The position numbers and the translations under genes were made by a program. 64,000 nucleotides of DNA from NCBI GenBank assembly GCA_009746045.1, contig RPFO01000015.1, positions 3,650,764 through 3,714,763 on the forward strand. The letters are read 5' to 3'. Of the stretch, positions 54,541 to 64,000 are shown piece by piece. The first letter of the stretch is position 1, and every line of letters begins with the position of its first letter. The stretch comes from Mesostigma viride (lineage: Eukaryota > Streptophyta > Mesostigmatophyceae > Mesostigmatales > Mesostigmataceae). The notes below the pieces were generated by a model, which worked only from the letters and a program-made list of their open reading frames with translations, searched no databases and was not told the origin of the DNA.

Positions 54541-56772
54541 AGGTGGCGAGGGACACCGATTTCATAAGGGTTACGGCGGCGACAAAGAGCGCGGGATACG
54601 GTGCGCGCAGTTCGAGCTATGATCGCGCCTCAAGTTGCGACATCTGCGCGACGTCGGCGCAGTGGCGGCAGTCAGCGCTAGGGCGGCCGTCGGGCGAAGT
54701 ATCACACGCGACTTCCGTCGCAAGCGTATATTTGTGCAACGGTGGTAAGCCACCGTACATGGAGCCCGCGCTATGCCCCTCAGGTATAGTGGCGACGGGC
54801 GACAAGGACAAGGAGACACAGTGGCCACATCGGCGAGTCGATGGACGCATCGGCGAGTCATTTGTTGGACAACATGGTTTGCGGCATTAACAAGGCGTCC
54901 GACCTCTCTTCGCAGTCGGCGGTGGAGGTCGAGCAGCGGGTTTTCTCCCAGCTGCAGGCGCTGCGTTTAGGTTTGGAGAAACAGATGGTTGCACAGGCAG
55001 AGTTTTTTTTTTTTTAGGCGCGGTTGTCCACCACGATGGAAGCGGTACTCCAGAAGGTGATGGAGCGGATGTTGACTTCCCAAGCGGCGGCGGGACCTGG
55101 GGCTTCTGCACCTTCCAGTGCAGGACCCAATCAGGTCGCGCCTTAAGGGCCGGGCGGGGCAGTCACCAGCGCGACGTTACCGGTGGGTACTGTGACCGTT
55201 GCGGGTGGTAATTCCGGGGTTGTGGGGCCGTCAGGTCCCCCAATGACGGGGCTTTCCAGTGCCCGTCCAGGGGTCGTACCGGGGCCGTCAGGTCCCCTCG
55301 TGGCGGGGCTTTCCAGCTCCTCACATGCCGACCTTTGGCTCCTGTCCAGGTTCCCCCTCAGGGGTCTGGGTGGACCTCCCTATTGCCGCGTGTGGCGATA
55401 GTACGGGCGTGTGATTGGTCATGGTCACATGACAGTTTATATTGTGTTCTTCACCACATTGTCTTATCGGGTTGGAGCTTTGGCACCTTGCTTGCCATTG
55501 GTAGACTGTTCTATTTGGGACGTCGTTGAGTTGGTGACATTTGGTGACATTTGGCGACATTCGGTGACATTTGGCGACACTCGGTGATCTTTGGGACTTT
55601 TGGCTACTTTATTGTAGCATGGCCTTTATTGGCTCTTGTGATGAGAATTTGGAGGTTGAGCCACCTGCGTGTGATGTATCACCTCGTGCAGTTACAGTGG
55701 TGGTCGTGTCGATGCCTGTATTGACTATCCTCACTTTGGATGTGTTACGATTCACGTATGTCCGTGGCTAAACTTGTGGTGATCGTGGAGACCTTGGCTC
55801 ACTGCCCTGTGTCTTGGCCCCTCGCTTCTGTCCTTTGGGCATGCATCCTTCTTCTGCGTGCGCGCGGCCAATGGACGGGATCTGAGTTGGGCTTGCCCGA
55901 TGGACCAGCTTAGTCGTGCAAGCTGGTCCCTGCCCCATCGGGACCATAGGTCACTCATGGGTTGCACCATGCGTATACGGAGTCTAGCATGTTCTGGGCG
56001 TGGTTGTCGTTGGGCTAGCGGGGTAGCCGACCTCTCCCCAGAGAGGGGGGAGGAGTGTTGCGTCCAAGCCTATTTAATTAGGTTCCTTTAGTGGACAGTT
56101 CGGCGCAACAATGTTAAATAGCCGTAGTCTCATTGTTCGGCTATTTAGGCATATTCGTACAGCCGGTTCATACGGCGTTGTACTTGCTATTTAGTGGTTT
56201 TGTAGTACTTTCGGTACTTTGGTTTATCTGTAGGTGCGCAGCATGTCAATGTGCGTGGACCTAGTATAAGTCGTTTTGGGTCGTACGGTCAATTCGTGTG
56301 AACCGTAGCGCCCTAGAGATCTCGGTTGACCATGCGTCCAAGCAGTGCTGCTTGGCACTGCTTGGCAACGCCGTGAGACGCCAAGTGTGTGGGAACGTTC
56401 ACCATTGTCACCCCCGGAATGAATGAAATGAATTGAGTTAATCTCTTTCTCTTTCCGGCTGGGTCACGCCCGCGGGTTTAGGAAATGCATGGTCCTGAAT
56501 TCCTGTCGTAAATGCTACATGTACCTCGGGAGGCATTTCGCCCAGCTTCCCACGAGGTTGCAACACCTCGGGCTTGAACCGGCCAGGGTCAACTGCGCCA
56601 GGTTAATTATGTTAGATTAGTTATCGTCCATACTAGTCATGGTGTGGATTGCGTAGATTAATATAGCGACCACTGTTCATAATGGTCTATTATGAATCAG
56701 GTGTAGATCTTTTACACCCGGCAGTCAGCCGGGATGTAAAACATGGATTCTCTCGGTGGTAAACTCTCATTC

Positions 56773-57203
56773 AACTGGAGGATGTACAACTATCACCTGC
56801 TCTGGGTGCACAAGGTGCACCTGCACCGCCATGATGGTTCATGCCTCCTTATCAAGCACAGGCACCCAGGGGGGGCTTGAGGAGAGGGCCTAGAAGGCCT
56901 GCATGACATATGGGGTGGAAGGTATGTGGCTAGGCTATAGCTGGTGTACACATGGCATCTCAGCAGAGAGTAACTCCCTGCATAGGCATAGCATTTTTGG
57001 TGCTGCCCCTTGGCACAAGCTCTACAAACAGGCCGTGGACCGGCTGGATCGCATAGTATCTCCGCACATCTGAACCCTGTGATGCCAGATCTCCTTTGCG
57101 GCCGTTCCGAGCTTGGCACTGGATTCGTTGTCCACATCGTCGCGTCGCTGCAGCAACACGATGTTTTCTGGCATCCGCGGGCTTTTGGTTCCCGCCGCAC
57201 ATT
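56773..57203 (-). other. Flank of the inverted repeat, possible exon
   Basis: On the minus strand, one frame reads VRRYYAIQPVHGLFVELVPRG, downstream of the Cys-rich segment shared with 666-845. It may be the continuation of the same unidentified gene. No family is recognised, and the frame is not continuous. Confidence 0.25.
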
Positions 57204-57632
57204 TGAAAGTGCTGTCCTCTGGCTTTTTGCCTTTGCACCGTGTGCAGTTCTTGGACGTTTGGAATCATGGCATGGCTAACGTGATGACTGACTAGCTACC
57301 TTTTCAGTGGTTTTCCATTTGCGGGTATTTCCTCGTAAATGGTGGGAGAGCGATCGCAGCAATGGTGCTCACCACTAGACACTCCCGGCCAGTTAGGCTC
57401 GAAACACACGCCCTGATCAAGCATGCTGTTTCCGGCCCCACCGTCTAGGTCATCTAGTCGCTCTACACGTAAGCCAGCCATAATTTTAATGCACAAGGAT
57501 ACACATTTCCATCACCATTCATCTTCATCATCCTGAACGACTCGAACACGCGGACAAGATAACGGCAGGCTCGAGCTACCATGGTCCGGATTCTCCCGAT
57601 TTCTGGCCTGCGCTGGTTGTCTCCTTGATAGC
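57204..57632 (-). repeat. Inverted copy of the 297-726 repeat
   Basis: Near-identical reverse complement of 297-726. It contains the Cys-rich segment CTRCKGKKPEDSTFKC in frame on the minus strand. Confidence 0.75.
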
Positions 57633-57644
57633 ATAGCTAAATTC

Positions 57645-58484
57645 TTAATGCATCATCTATGGGAGGTCCCATTGTAGGCTGGGCGCGGCTAAATACTGAA
57701 AGCATCATCCATGGGGGCCATTATGGGCGCACATGCGCGTGGGCCGCACCTCCATGACCACCGCCGCTGGTGGAGCAACCCCGCCCTACCCCGGATCGTC
57801 AAGCGTGACCTCTTCAAGGTCGTCATTCTGACGATCCTGACCTACGGCGCCGAGACGTGGGCACTGACGCAGGAGCTGGAGCCAACGACTCGACGGCGCC
57901 GTCACCAAGATGCTGCGCCAGGCCCTTAACATCCCCAAGTTGGTTTGCACATTAGTAATGAGGATTTGTACGCTGATTTGCCCTATGTTTCCCACATTAT
58001 TAGGCACAGGCGCCTGGGCCTAGCCGGGCACCTGGCCCGCACAGATCAGGTAGATACATCAGATAGACTAGCTGGCACCAAGCCCGCCCAGCCTGGGCGA
58101 TATGTCCTCACCTGGCGTGCCCCCGGCCGCGCGCGGCAGGGCCGCCACCCGTGGACTTTTCGTGATAGACTCGGCATGGACATGTGCTACACTAGACGTG
58201 ACGGGCTCACCCCCCGGCAGCCTCCTGGTTTGTCTGTAATATGGAGGCAGATGGTGCGCAAGGATAGATGGCAAGTAGTGATGAAGGAGACCACCCCCAA
58301 GCCTGTGGGGGCTCCGCGTGTGACCAAGTATGGCATTCATAGCGATTCGGGCCGCGGTGCCCACACCCCTGTCACTAGGACCTAGATAGCTTATACCATC
58401 CATTCCATCCCATGTTCCCCTCCCACTGAGGACTTATGCTCACGTGACGCAGTCACGTGTCTATTAATTAATTAATTAATGCGC
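57645..58484 (+). mobile_element. LINE 3' end with RT C-terminal domain and (ATTA)n tail
   Basis: The coding remnant has LFKVVILTILTYGAETWALT, then, after frame changes, HRRLGLAGHLARTDQ and PGLSVIWRQMVRKDRW, running to a stop near 58385. This is the typical C-terminal region downstream of the RT in RTE/CR1-like LINEs. A ~60-bp 3' UTR follows, with a CACGTGAC-GCA-GTCACGTG hairpin, TCT and ATTAATTAATTAATTA. Other copies of the same end lie at 97-180, 2081-2163 and 38341-38372. Confidence 0.85.
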
Positions 58485-58544
58485 GTGGGCCACATGCTAG
58501 GAGCCCTAGGCAGTGACTAATCTACACTACTGGTATAGGTTCCC

Positions 58545-59900
58545 TACTAGTCTGAGGTGGCAGGGGGGGCCTGCCATGGCTTGTGGTCAACGTGGATGAC
58601 CGCCCCCCTCCAGTACACCGGCTTCCCCCCTGCGCGCTGCCGGAGCTGGAGGTAGGTCGGCCATAGCTCGCGTCGCCGCTGTTGCTGGGCCAGGGTCAAG
58701 TCGTCGTCCAGCGTGAAGCGAGTCTCCGAGAGCTTCTTGCGGCATTTAAGGAACGCCAGCTTGTCCCCCATGGACTTAAAGGTGAGAAGCACGGGTGCCG
58801 GGCCAGCCTTCCCCCGCGCGCGGGGGAGGCGGACAGCCGACATGTCCAGCTCACCAGTGAGTTGCATGGGGGCAAGAATGTCACGCTGAAGTGCCGTGAG
58901 AAGGCTCGTCGGGGTCTCACCTGCCGGCTGGTCGAGGTGCTTGACGATGACGTTGTGGCTGCGCTTGTCGATCTCGGCCTCCTCGCGAAGGTCGAGGGCT
59001 TGTTGCTTAAGTTGTGCCGCGATGGTGGAGGTGGTGGAGGTGGTATGATGCTTAAGCAAGTCCGCCCAGGTGGAGGGAACATCACTGGCCGGGCCAGCAG
59101 GTGCCGGCTGGGCAGCGATTTCCTGCACCGCCTGGGCGGTGAGGCCGGCGGTGTCATGCAAGCTCTCAAGGGCGGTGGCGGTGGCTTGAAGGCGTTGGTC
59201 GAGGTCGAGGAGCTGGGCTTTGATGTCGGCAGTGAAGGCGGAAACGGCGGTGGAGGTGGAGGTGGCCGGGCGGCGGTGGAAATGTGAGGAAGTTCAGCAG
59301 TCAGCGTGCCGCCGATTGCTGCTATGTCGGCAGCAAGGGGGGTCACGTGCTGCTGGAAGGCTTCCGTCAGGATGGAACGGAGTGTGGGGGCGGAGATGGA
59401 TGGAGCCCAGATCTCGCCATCGGAGCGCTTGAGGAGGGAATTGAGAAGGGTATGCTGGAGTTCGGGGCGGGTGGTCCCGAAAAGCAGGTGGATGTTAACC
59501 CAGCGAATGCCGTTCGGGTGAGGAGGCGATTGGTGTCGTGGAGATGGAGGCACATGTCGTAAAGCCAAGCGTAGTCCCCGAAGAAGATGCATGTCATAGC
59601 ATCGGTCGGAGGCATGTTGTCCCAGTCGTAATCATCGACCTGGAAAGGCCGGGGCCGAAAGCGCGGTTCTGAGGGGCGTAAAGACCCTCCTGTTTGGCGG
59701 GTGCGCTTGGGGTCAGGCGATGCAGATGGCGAGGCCCGGGAGGTTGCGGGACGGCCACCAGTGCACGACTAGTGTCATCGCCGCCTGCCGGACCTGATGG
59801 CGAAGCTGCAGCCTGAGCTGCAGACGTATTTTCATTGCCGAGCGCGTTGAAAATAGATCGGCACTCGGCTGGCCACCGTCGCACTTCTTGGTTTTGCTGC
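58545..59900 (-). pseudogene. LINE ORF1-like protein, frameshifted
   Basis: The C-terminal part (59161-58547) has a coiled-coil-like segment (LKQQALDLREEAEIDKRSHN), then RSHNVIVKHLDQPAGE, a basic VRLPRARGKAGPAPVLLTF and LTLAQQQRRRELWPTYLQLR. This is the order seen in L1-type ORF1 proteins (coiled coil, RRM, C-terminal domain). The N-terminal part continues in two other frames (TRPELQHTLLNSLLKRSDGE, then MTCIFFGDYAWLYDMCLHLH), so at least two frameshifts are present. ORF2 is missing downstream; another LINE tail (58484) lies there instead. Confidence 0.75.
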
Positions 59901-60051
59901 CCGGGGGTTGCCCTAAACCCGACCTATTTCGCGACCCCGGAGGCCTGCCCCGCCCTCTTTTGGGAGTCTCGGGCGGCGGCTGCGCTGGCCCAGCTTTTAT
60001 GGCTTCCCATACAGCAGCTCTATGTAAGCACAGACTCTTTTTTCGCACCAT
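59713..60051 (-). CDS. Basic ORF with AT-hook-like motif
   Basis: 112 codons from MVRKKSLCLHRAAVWEAIKA. Residues ~30-42 read KRGRGRPPGSRNR, an AT-hook (RGRPP core flanked by basic residues) that binds the AT minor groove. The frame deteriorates after ~70 residues. It lies directly upstream of the LINE ORF1 remnant on the same strand and may be its true N-terminus, joined by a frameshift. Confidence 0.4.
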   Translation of the reverse strand: MVRKKSLCLHRAAVWEAIKAGPAQPPPETPKRGRGRPPGSRNRSGLGQPPGSKTKKCDGGQPSADLFSTRSAMKIRLQLRLQLRHQVRQAAMTLVVHWWPSRNLPGLAICIA

Positions 60052-60084
60052 ATCCCCCTAATCCCGGCCAGCACCGGCCAGCGC

Positions 60085-60435
60085 TCATCTGTCTCCGGTT
60101 GGGATAAATCCGACATATTGCATGTCCGGGTCAGGGAAACGGTCGCGAACTGCATTAAACAGCTCCCTAGGAAATTCCTTGGCACTTCCGTCGGCTTCTC
60201 GCCAGCTCAGGCGCTCAGCTAACCACCGATACGCGGGATGGCGGAATTTATTAGGCGGGTCAGTTCGCGATTTGGGGGGGTCGTGCTTGCGTGACACTGC
60301 CCCGAGCGACACTAATTTATCCCGGTCGAAAATGTCATCCAGCGATACGTGGGAATAACCGTTCGTATTTTTCCACGCATTTGCGACGCTAATACACCTG
60401 GCTTGCAATGCACTTTCGCGTCTAGTGACTGCCAT
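60085..60435 (-). CDS. Unrecognised 116-codon ORF
   Basis: MAVTRRESALQARCISVANA to PTGDR, an uninterrupted ORF with balanced composition and several motifs that look globular (GYSHVSLDDIFDRDKLVSLG, then RHPAYRWLAERLSWREADG, then FPDPDMQYVGFI). It is located upstream of the AT-hook ORF on the same strand. It could be a transposon-encoded protein or a small host gene. No family is recognised. Confidence 0.35.
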   Translation of the reverse strand: MAVTRRESALQARCISVANAWKNTNGYSHVSLDDIFDRDKLVSLGAVSRKHDPPKSRTDPPNKFRHPAYRWLAERLSWREADGSAKEFPRELFNAVRDRFPDPDMQYVGFIPTGDR

Positions 60436-60578
60436 CGCGTGCTTGCCTCACGTGCGTCGTGCACAAAATTTCGTGTTTCATTTTCGCGGTACCGGAAATT
60501 TTTTCGGCGGGAAAATATTCGGCGCGCCACGTCCCACGCAAAGAAGTTTCTGTGGTCAAAACCCGAAAGCCCTCACGT

Positions 60579-61020
60579 AATTAATTAATTAATTAGACTC
60601 GTGCTCCCGTTGGGGAGTCACGGAGCATTAACCCCGATGAATGGATGGATGGGTGCACACATTCCTACCGGTCTAATCTATCTACATTGGCTACATACTA
60701 CATCTATCTAACAACATTCTATCTACAACATCTATCTAGGCAGCCGCACGCTGCCCTAGGGGGAGCTATCTAGCGTGCCTCCCGCGGGATTGCACACGCG
60801 GGCGCTTCCCCACTGGGGGGGGCTCGTTGTCCTCTATGACCTGGGCCCACTTGGCCTTGTCCATCATCTTCTTCCAAATCACGGAGAGGCCTAGGCCCCC
60901 CATGTCCTCTACTAGCTGTTCTTTGAAGGTGCGGGCCTTGCGGCGTCTAACATCACTGGGCCCAGCCCACGTCAGGAGGTGCCGGCCAGGCTGGGCTGGT
61001 CGCAGTCCTGCGGGGGGGCC
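60579..61020 (-). mobile_element. LINE 3' end, second subfamily
   Basis: On the minus strand, PAQPGRHLLTWAGPSD, then ARTFKEQLVEDMGGLGLSV, then a Pro/Arg tail to a stop. A short 3' UTR with the GTGACTCCC-CAAC-GGGAGCAC hairpin, TCT and an AATTAATT tail follows. It is protein-level homologous to 58080-58340 (PAQPGRYVLTW, GLSVIWRQM). It is the same subfamily as the 245-bp stub at 37809-38053, but longer. Confidence 0.85.
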
Positions 61021-61309
61021 ACGTAATGGGATCTGGTTTCCTCCCTTCGGCCAAGTAGGGAGAGACGTTGACTACGTCAAGACTTGTCCGTGTGTGGCGA
61101 GTTTTGGGGGAATGGGTTTTACTGGCCCGTTAGAGAACAAGGGTTGGGACATAGTACCCCTATTCTGATAGTACCCCTATGGTCAACCTGTGGCCGCGAA
61201 GACCAACGACCACTCGGCTACTCAGAATTAATTGTTCTGTGTTTTCTTTTCTTGTGCTTCTTCATCTCTATGACGGTAGAGACTACCGTCCCCCAGGGAG
61301 GGGGAGGAG
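61021..61309 (+). other. Internal fragment leading to an LTR
   Basis: Non-coding sequence ending in the purine tract AGGGAGGGGGAGGAG immediately before the LTR at 61310. It looks like the last internal bases of an LTR element, whose other parts are absent here. Confidence 0.55.
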
Positions 61310-61986
61310 TGTTGCGTCCCGACCCTTATTAGAACGGGCGCCACAATGAAATAAATTGTGTATTTGGCTTGTTGTCATAGTCCGCAGGACTTTGGAACTC
61401 ATTTCGGGACTTAATTTGGGAACTGTCCCTTGGTCAGGACTTTTGTATGGATTATGATAGTTTGTGTGATTCAGACTTATTATTTTGGGCCTAGAAGTAC
61501 GAGATCTTCTAGGGGCCGGTGCAGTCGCGCCGCGCTGCGTACTTTATGGCTGGATGAGATCTTGTGGTCATGCGTGGATTCTGTATAGGGTCGATGCCGG
61601 CCCGAGTCGTCAGGCAGAATCTTGTGTGGACTGTTTCTTCAGAGTCTCTGGAAGGTCGGCGCCATGTCGGCGCCCACTTGCCAGCTTGGTGGCAGACCTA
61701 GGTGAAATTCGTCCGAGGACGAGAGTCTCGTCCTCTTGGTTCGATGAATGTGAAGTGCCATGAAGCCTACACATTGAACCTGGGGCAATTATCCATTTGT
61801 AACTGGTCTTGCTAGCCATTATAAGTGTGTATTCATTAGCTTGGCATCAAGTCGCGGTGCCAGATATCTCACGACCCCAGTCATGAAGCACAATCTGCGT
61901 TAGGCCACCTTGATTCTTCCTAATACCGGCACAGTTGTTCTTTCGCTACGTAGCTCAGGTTAAAGTGTCAATCCTGGGACGTAACA
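61310..61986 (+). mobile_element. LTR (677 bp) of a TGTTGCG family
   Basis: It begins TGTTGCGTCCC and ends GGGACGTAACA, an 11-bp near-perfect inverted pair typical of LTR ends. It is preceded by a purine tract, so it is a 3' LTR. It has the same style of termini as the LTRs at 17226 and 50459, suggesting related families. Confidence 0.82.
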
Positions 61987-64000
61987 CATAAACAGTGGAA
62001 CACATAATATAGCAGTACATAAATATCCCCGGGTGCCTGGTGGCTAAATGTGGGGACGCTAGTGGGGTAAAAGAAAGAGGGGAGGGGGGGATGAAGGGGA
62101 GGAGGGTTGAAGGGGTAAAGAATGGTTACAAACTCTACAAGTAGATGTGCAAACCTTTGCGTGCATCTGCATCTGCACTTCGGCTGCTGCGCGGAGATTT
62201 ACCTGCACCCACCAGCCCAGTGCAGCCTCCAATGCAACGGTTTCCCTAGGTATCAAGACGGCTTATGCTAGCAATTGCTCAGGTGTTGCAATGTCGATGC
62301 AGGCTGGTTATGCTAGCAAGTGCATCAACGCTGCCATGCGCAGCACTTCTTGCCTACTTTGGCATGAAAGTGGGACTCTGCCAGCACCACTAACTACCAC
62401 ATCCTCCAGACTTCAGCCCTACTCCAGGCATAAATATCGACAACATGATAATACATGTGTGCAGATGTGCCCTCACGGGCTTCTTATGGCATCCGCCACG
62501 TTTCTGGCCACGCCTTTTCATGGGTCCGAACCATGCAGTGGCGCAGTAACAACCAAGTGGCCATGTACATGCTGATGAACGTTTCGGAATGAATGTGGTC
62601 ATCGGTGCTGTTCAGGCAAGGATGGAGCGTTGGACATCCCTCAATGCACGCCAGATAATGGATCAGGCAGGCTGAGGCTGGGGGCGTGTCAAGCACCTGG
62701 CCACCTAATTCCAGTGAGACCCAATCAACTGTCAACTGCGCAAATCACGAACTCCAGGGCGATAAGCCAACCAGGCCCCAAGCAGGGACCACAAATATAA
62801 ACAAGCTCATCGCTCTCCTTTCCAGATGCCCCCGCTTTTTAAAGACCGAGTTTGTGTGACAAGCAGCGCAGGAAGCTGCCCGGCAATGGTGCCAAGGGGG
62901 GTGATCACTGATGCAGCCTGGCGCACCCCAACGCCGCAACTGGCAGCAGAGGTAAACGTCACGACGCCAAACATTCGCCATAACCCAGAAAGTTTAGTCT
63001 CTGGCAGACGCGTCCACCACAGCACCCAAGGCCATGTCTTCCAAGAGTTGCCTGCCCACGCACATCCGGCCTGGATCTCGGAGGAGACAACTTGCGCGAC
63101 GGGAAGCTCTTCACCGCTTGTTTGAGGCGACAATCGTTCATTTCAGTCGGGAGATGACAACCCATGAGAGTAGGTCATAATGAGGAGCGGCAACTATGGG
63201 CAGCGGTCACGATGAGGAGCGGCCACTATTGGCAGCGGTCATTATGAGGACCGGCCTTCATGAGGAGCTGCGTATTGGTGCAACTATAGACTTGCCACCA
63301 AGTTTGCTTCTCATGGGTCAGCCAAGCTTCCACTGGGCAAGTCACGGGCAAGCTAGGCCTTCGCCGCTGGGCCATCGATCCACATGGCAGGGATGACGCC
63401 TACCCGAGAATGAATGTGGCCATGCTCTCAAGGCTCCACCGAGTAGACCACAGGTGCGGAGCTCCAGGGCCACTGAAGTACTCTTGCGCGCACGCACATG
63501 CCATGTCACGGAGTACTTCGCCGTGGACATCGCGTGCCCTGATGGCATCATATGGCACTTCTGCTTGCCCAGTGTCTCGCCACCAGCCATCCTGTGGCCC
63601 TCTGCAGGTAATGCTCCTCGACCCGTGACTTCCAGGCCCACATCAAAGCATTGGGGTGCCTGCTCAGCAATTCCCGCCCGAGCTGCCAGAAACTTTCGAC
63701 AAGCCAAGCTGTCGACCAATCACTGACCAGCTCGGTCGAATGCTGGAGCCATGGACAAAACACGCCACCACGACGTCTCCTCCTACTCGTCCAAAAGTGG
63801 GCAGAACCTGCCACAGAAATGCGTGCCTGGTTCTGCATCAGACCCTGCCTCAGCCATCACACTCCCAGGGTCCCTACCTGAACAGCACGGGAACATCCTC
63901 AGCCATTGGCACACTTAGCGGCCCAGCCGCCTTGGCGACAAATCCCTGGTGCTCTCACCAGCATGATCTTTCCAAACGCAGAAACTCAACATTTTCTTAT
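61987..64000. other. Right end of window, no gene recognised
   Basis: Several ORFs of 60-125 codons exist on both strands, but none shows a domain I recognise. The composition from 62.8 to 63.9 kb is GC-rich and could be exonic on the minus strand (for example WQLGRELLSRHPNALMWAWK at 63.6-63.7 kb). A ~32-bp tandem repeat (GATGAGGAGCGGC-ACTAT-type unit, about 2.5 copies) lies at 63177-63265. Confidence 0.3.

Larger units (their letters stand above)
50459..56741 (+). mobile_element. Large non-coding LTR element (LARD-like) inside the copia LTR
   Basis: It starts TGTTGCGTCC, with LTRs at 50459-50657 (the shorter copy) and 56056-56741. It is flanked by the duplication CATGG (50454-50458 and 56742-56746). 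The primer-site candidate TGGACTCGGAGG follows the 5' LTR by one base, the same sequence as in the 17226-26783 element. A purine tract (AGAGAGGGGGGAGGAG) precedes the 3' LTR. The 5.4-kb interior has no recognisable gag-pol. A stretch near 54870-55140 with a coiled-coil flavour (VEVEQRVFSQLQALRLGL) may be a gag relic. Confidence 0.88.
42041..56772 (+). mobile_element. Ty1/copia-type LTR retrotransposon fossil with nested insertions
   Basis: Parts on the plus strand: gag with zinc knuckle, an integrase-like segment, a retropepsin-like segment, RT and RNase H, a 3' leader ending in the purine tract AAAGAAAAGAAGGG, and a 3' LTR. The LTR is at 49870-50458, resuming at 56747-56772. No 5' LTR is seen in the window. 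Two younger LTR elements sit inside it: 45228-47455 in the coding part and 50459-56741 in the 3' LTR. A solo LTR of the same family lies at 31162-31781. It is broken, with the two large insertions and a few smaller breaks. Confidence 0.88.

Noticed and set aside
62059-63881. Overlapping ORFs of 60-140 codons on both strands at the right edge
   Set aside because: No recognisable motif, no consistent splice chain and no codon-bias signal strong enough to choose a strand.

Overview
The window is eukaryotic nuclear DNA, most likely from a green alga (Viridiplantae). The one clear host gene is a seven-exon spliceosomal gene whose C-terminus is of the plant/animal SNRNP27 type. The retroelements (L1-like LINEs, chromodomain Ty3/gypsy, Ty1/copia) and the GC-rich coding bias with GTGCGT/GTACGT splice donors point the same way. 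The lineage call is an inference. There are no bacterial operons, CRISPR arrays or rRNA genes.

Layout. 1-2.2 kb: LINE 3' ends and a repeat with a small Cys-rich ORF. 2.4-12.1 kb (minus strand): the SNRNP27-like gene, 344 codons in seven exons (12067-12028, 11759-11715, 10205-9836, 9380-9086, 8259-8104, 7499-7412, 2414-2374). Its last intron holds a 4.1-kb minisatellite that begins exactly at the exon-6 5' splice site and is built from copies of that splice site and the exon end. Intron 4 also begins with a short tandem repeat seeded at its 5' splice site. 12.6-17.2 kb: nested DNA transposons with an L1-like stub and a SINE. 17.2-26.8 kb: a young Ty3/gypsy-type fossil on the minus strand, with 544-bp LTRs and a CAGGC target duplication. 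It carries a stand-alone viroplasmin-like ORF, gag, a chromodomain integrase and an accessory ORF interrupted by a hAT element. 26.8-32.0 kb: a decayed LINE with ORF1 and ORF2, interrupted by a solo LTR. 32.7-35.4 kb: a tandemly duplicated repeat with a CACTA-type MITE, an unrecognised ORF and a small hAT element with perfect hallmarks. 35.4-41.7 kb: a probable 6.3-kb TIR element containing giant tetranucleotide arrays, LINE stubs and two SINEs. 42.0-56.8 kb: a Ty1/copia-type fossil with a short LTR element (45228-47455) in its coding part and a large non-coding LTR element (50459-56741) inside its own 3' LTR. 56.8-61.0 kb: LINE 3' ends, a LINE ORF1 and small unrecognised ORFs. 61.3-62.0 kb: another LTR. 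62-64 kb: no gene I can recognise.

Most of the window is therefore a nested transposon graveyard beside one working-looking host gene. The most interesting signal is in that gene. SNRNP27 is a tri-snRNP protein implicated in 5' splice-site positioning, and its own penultimate exon end, which encodes the conserved QYMNR motif, plus its 5' splice site has been amplified roughly a hundred-fold directly downstream of the authentic donor.
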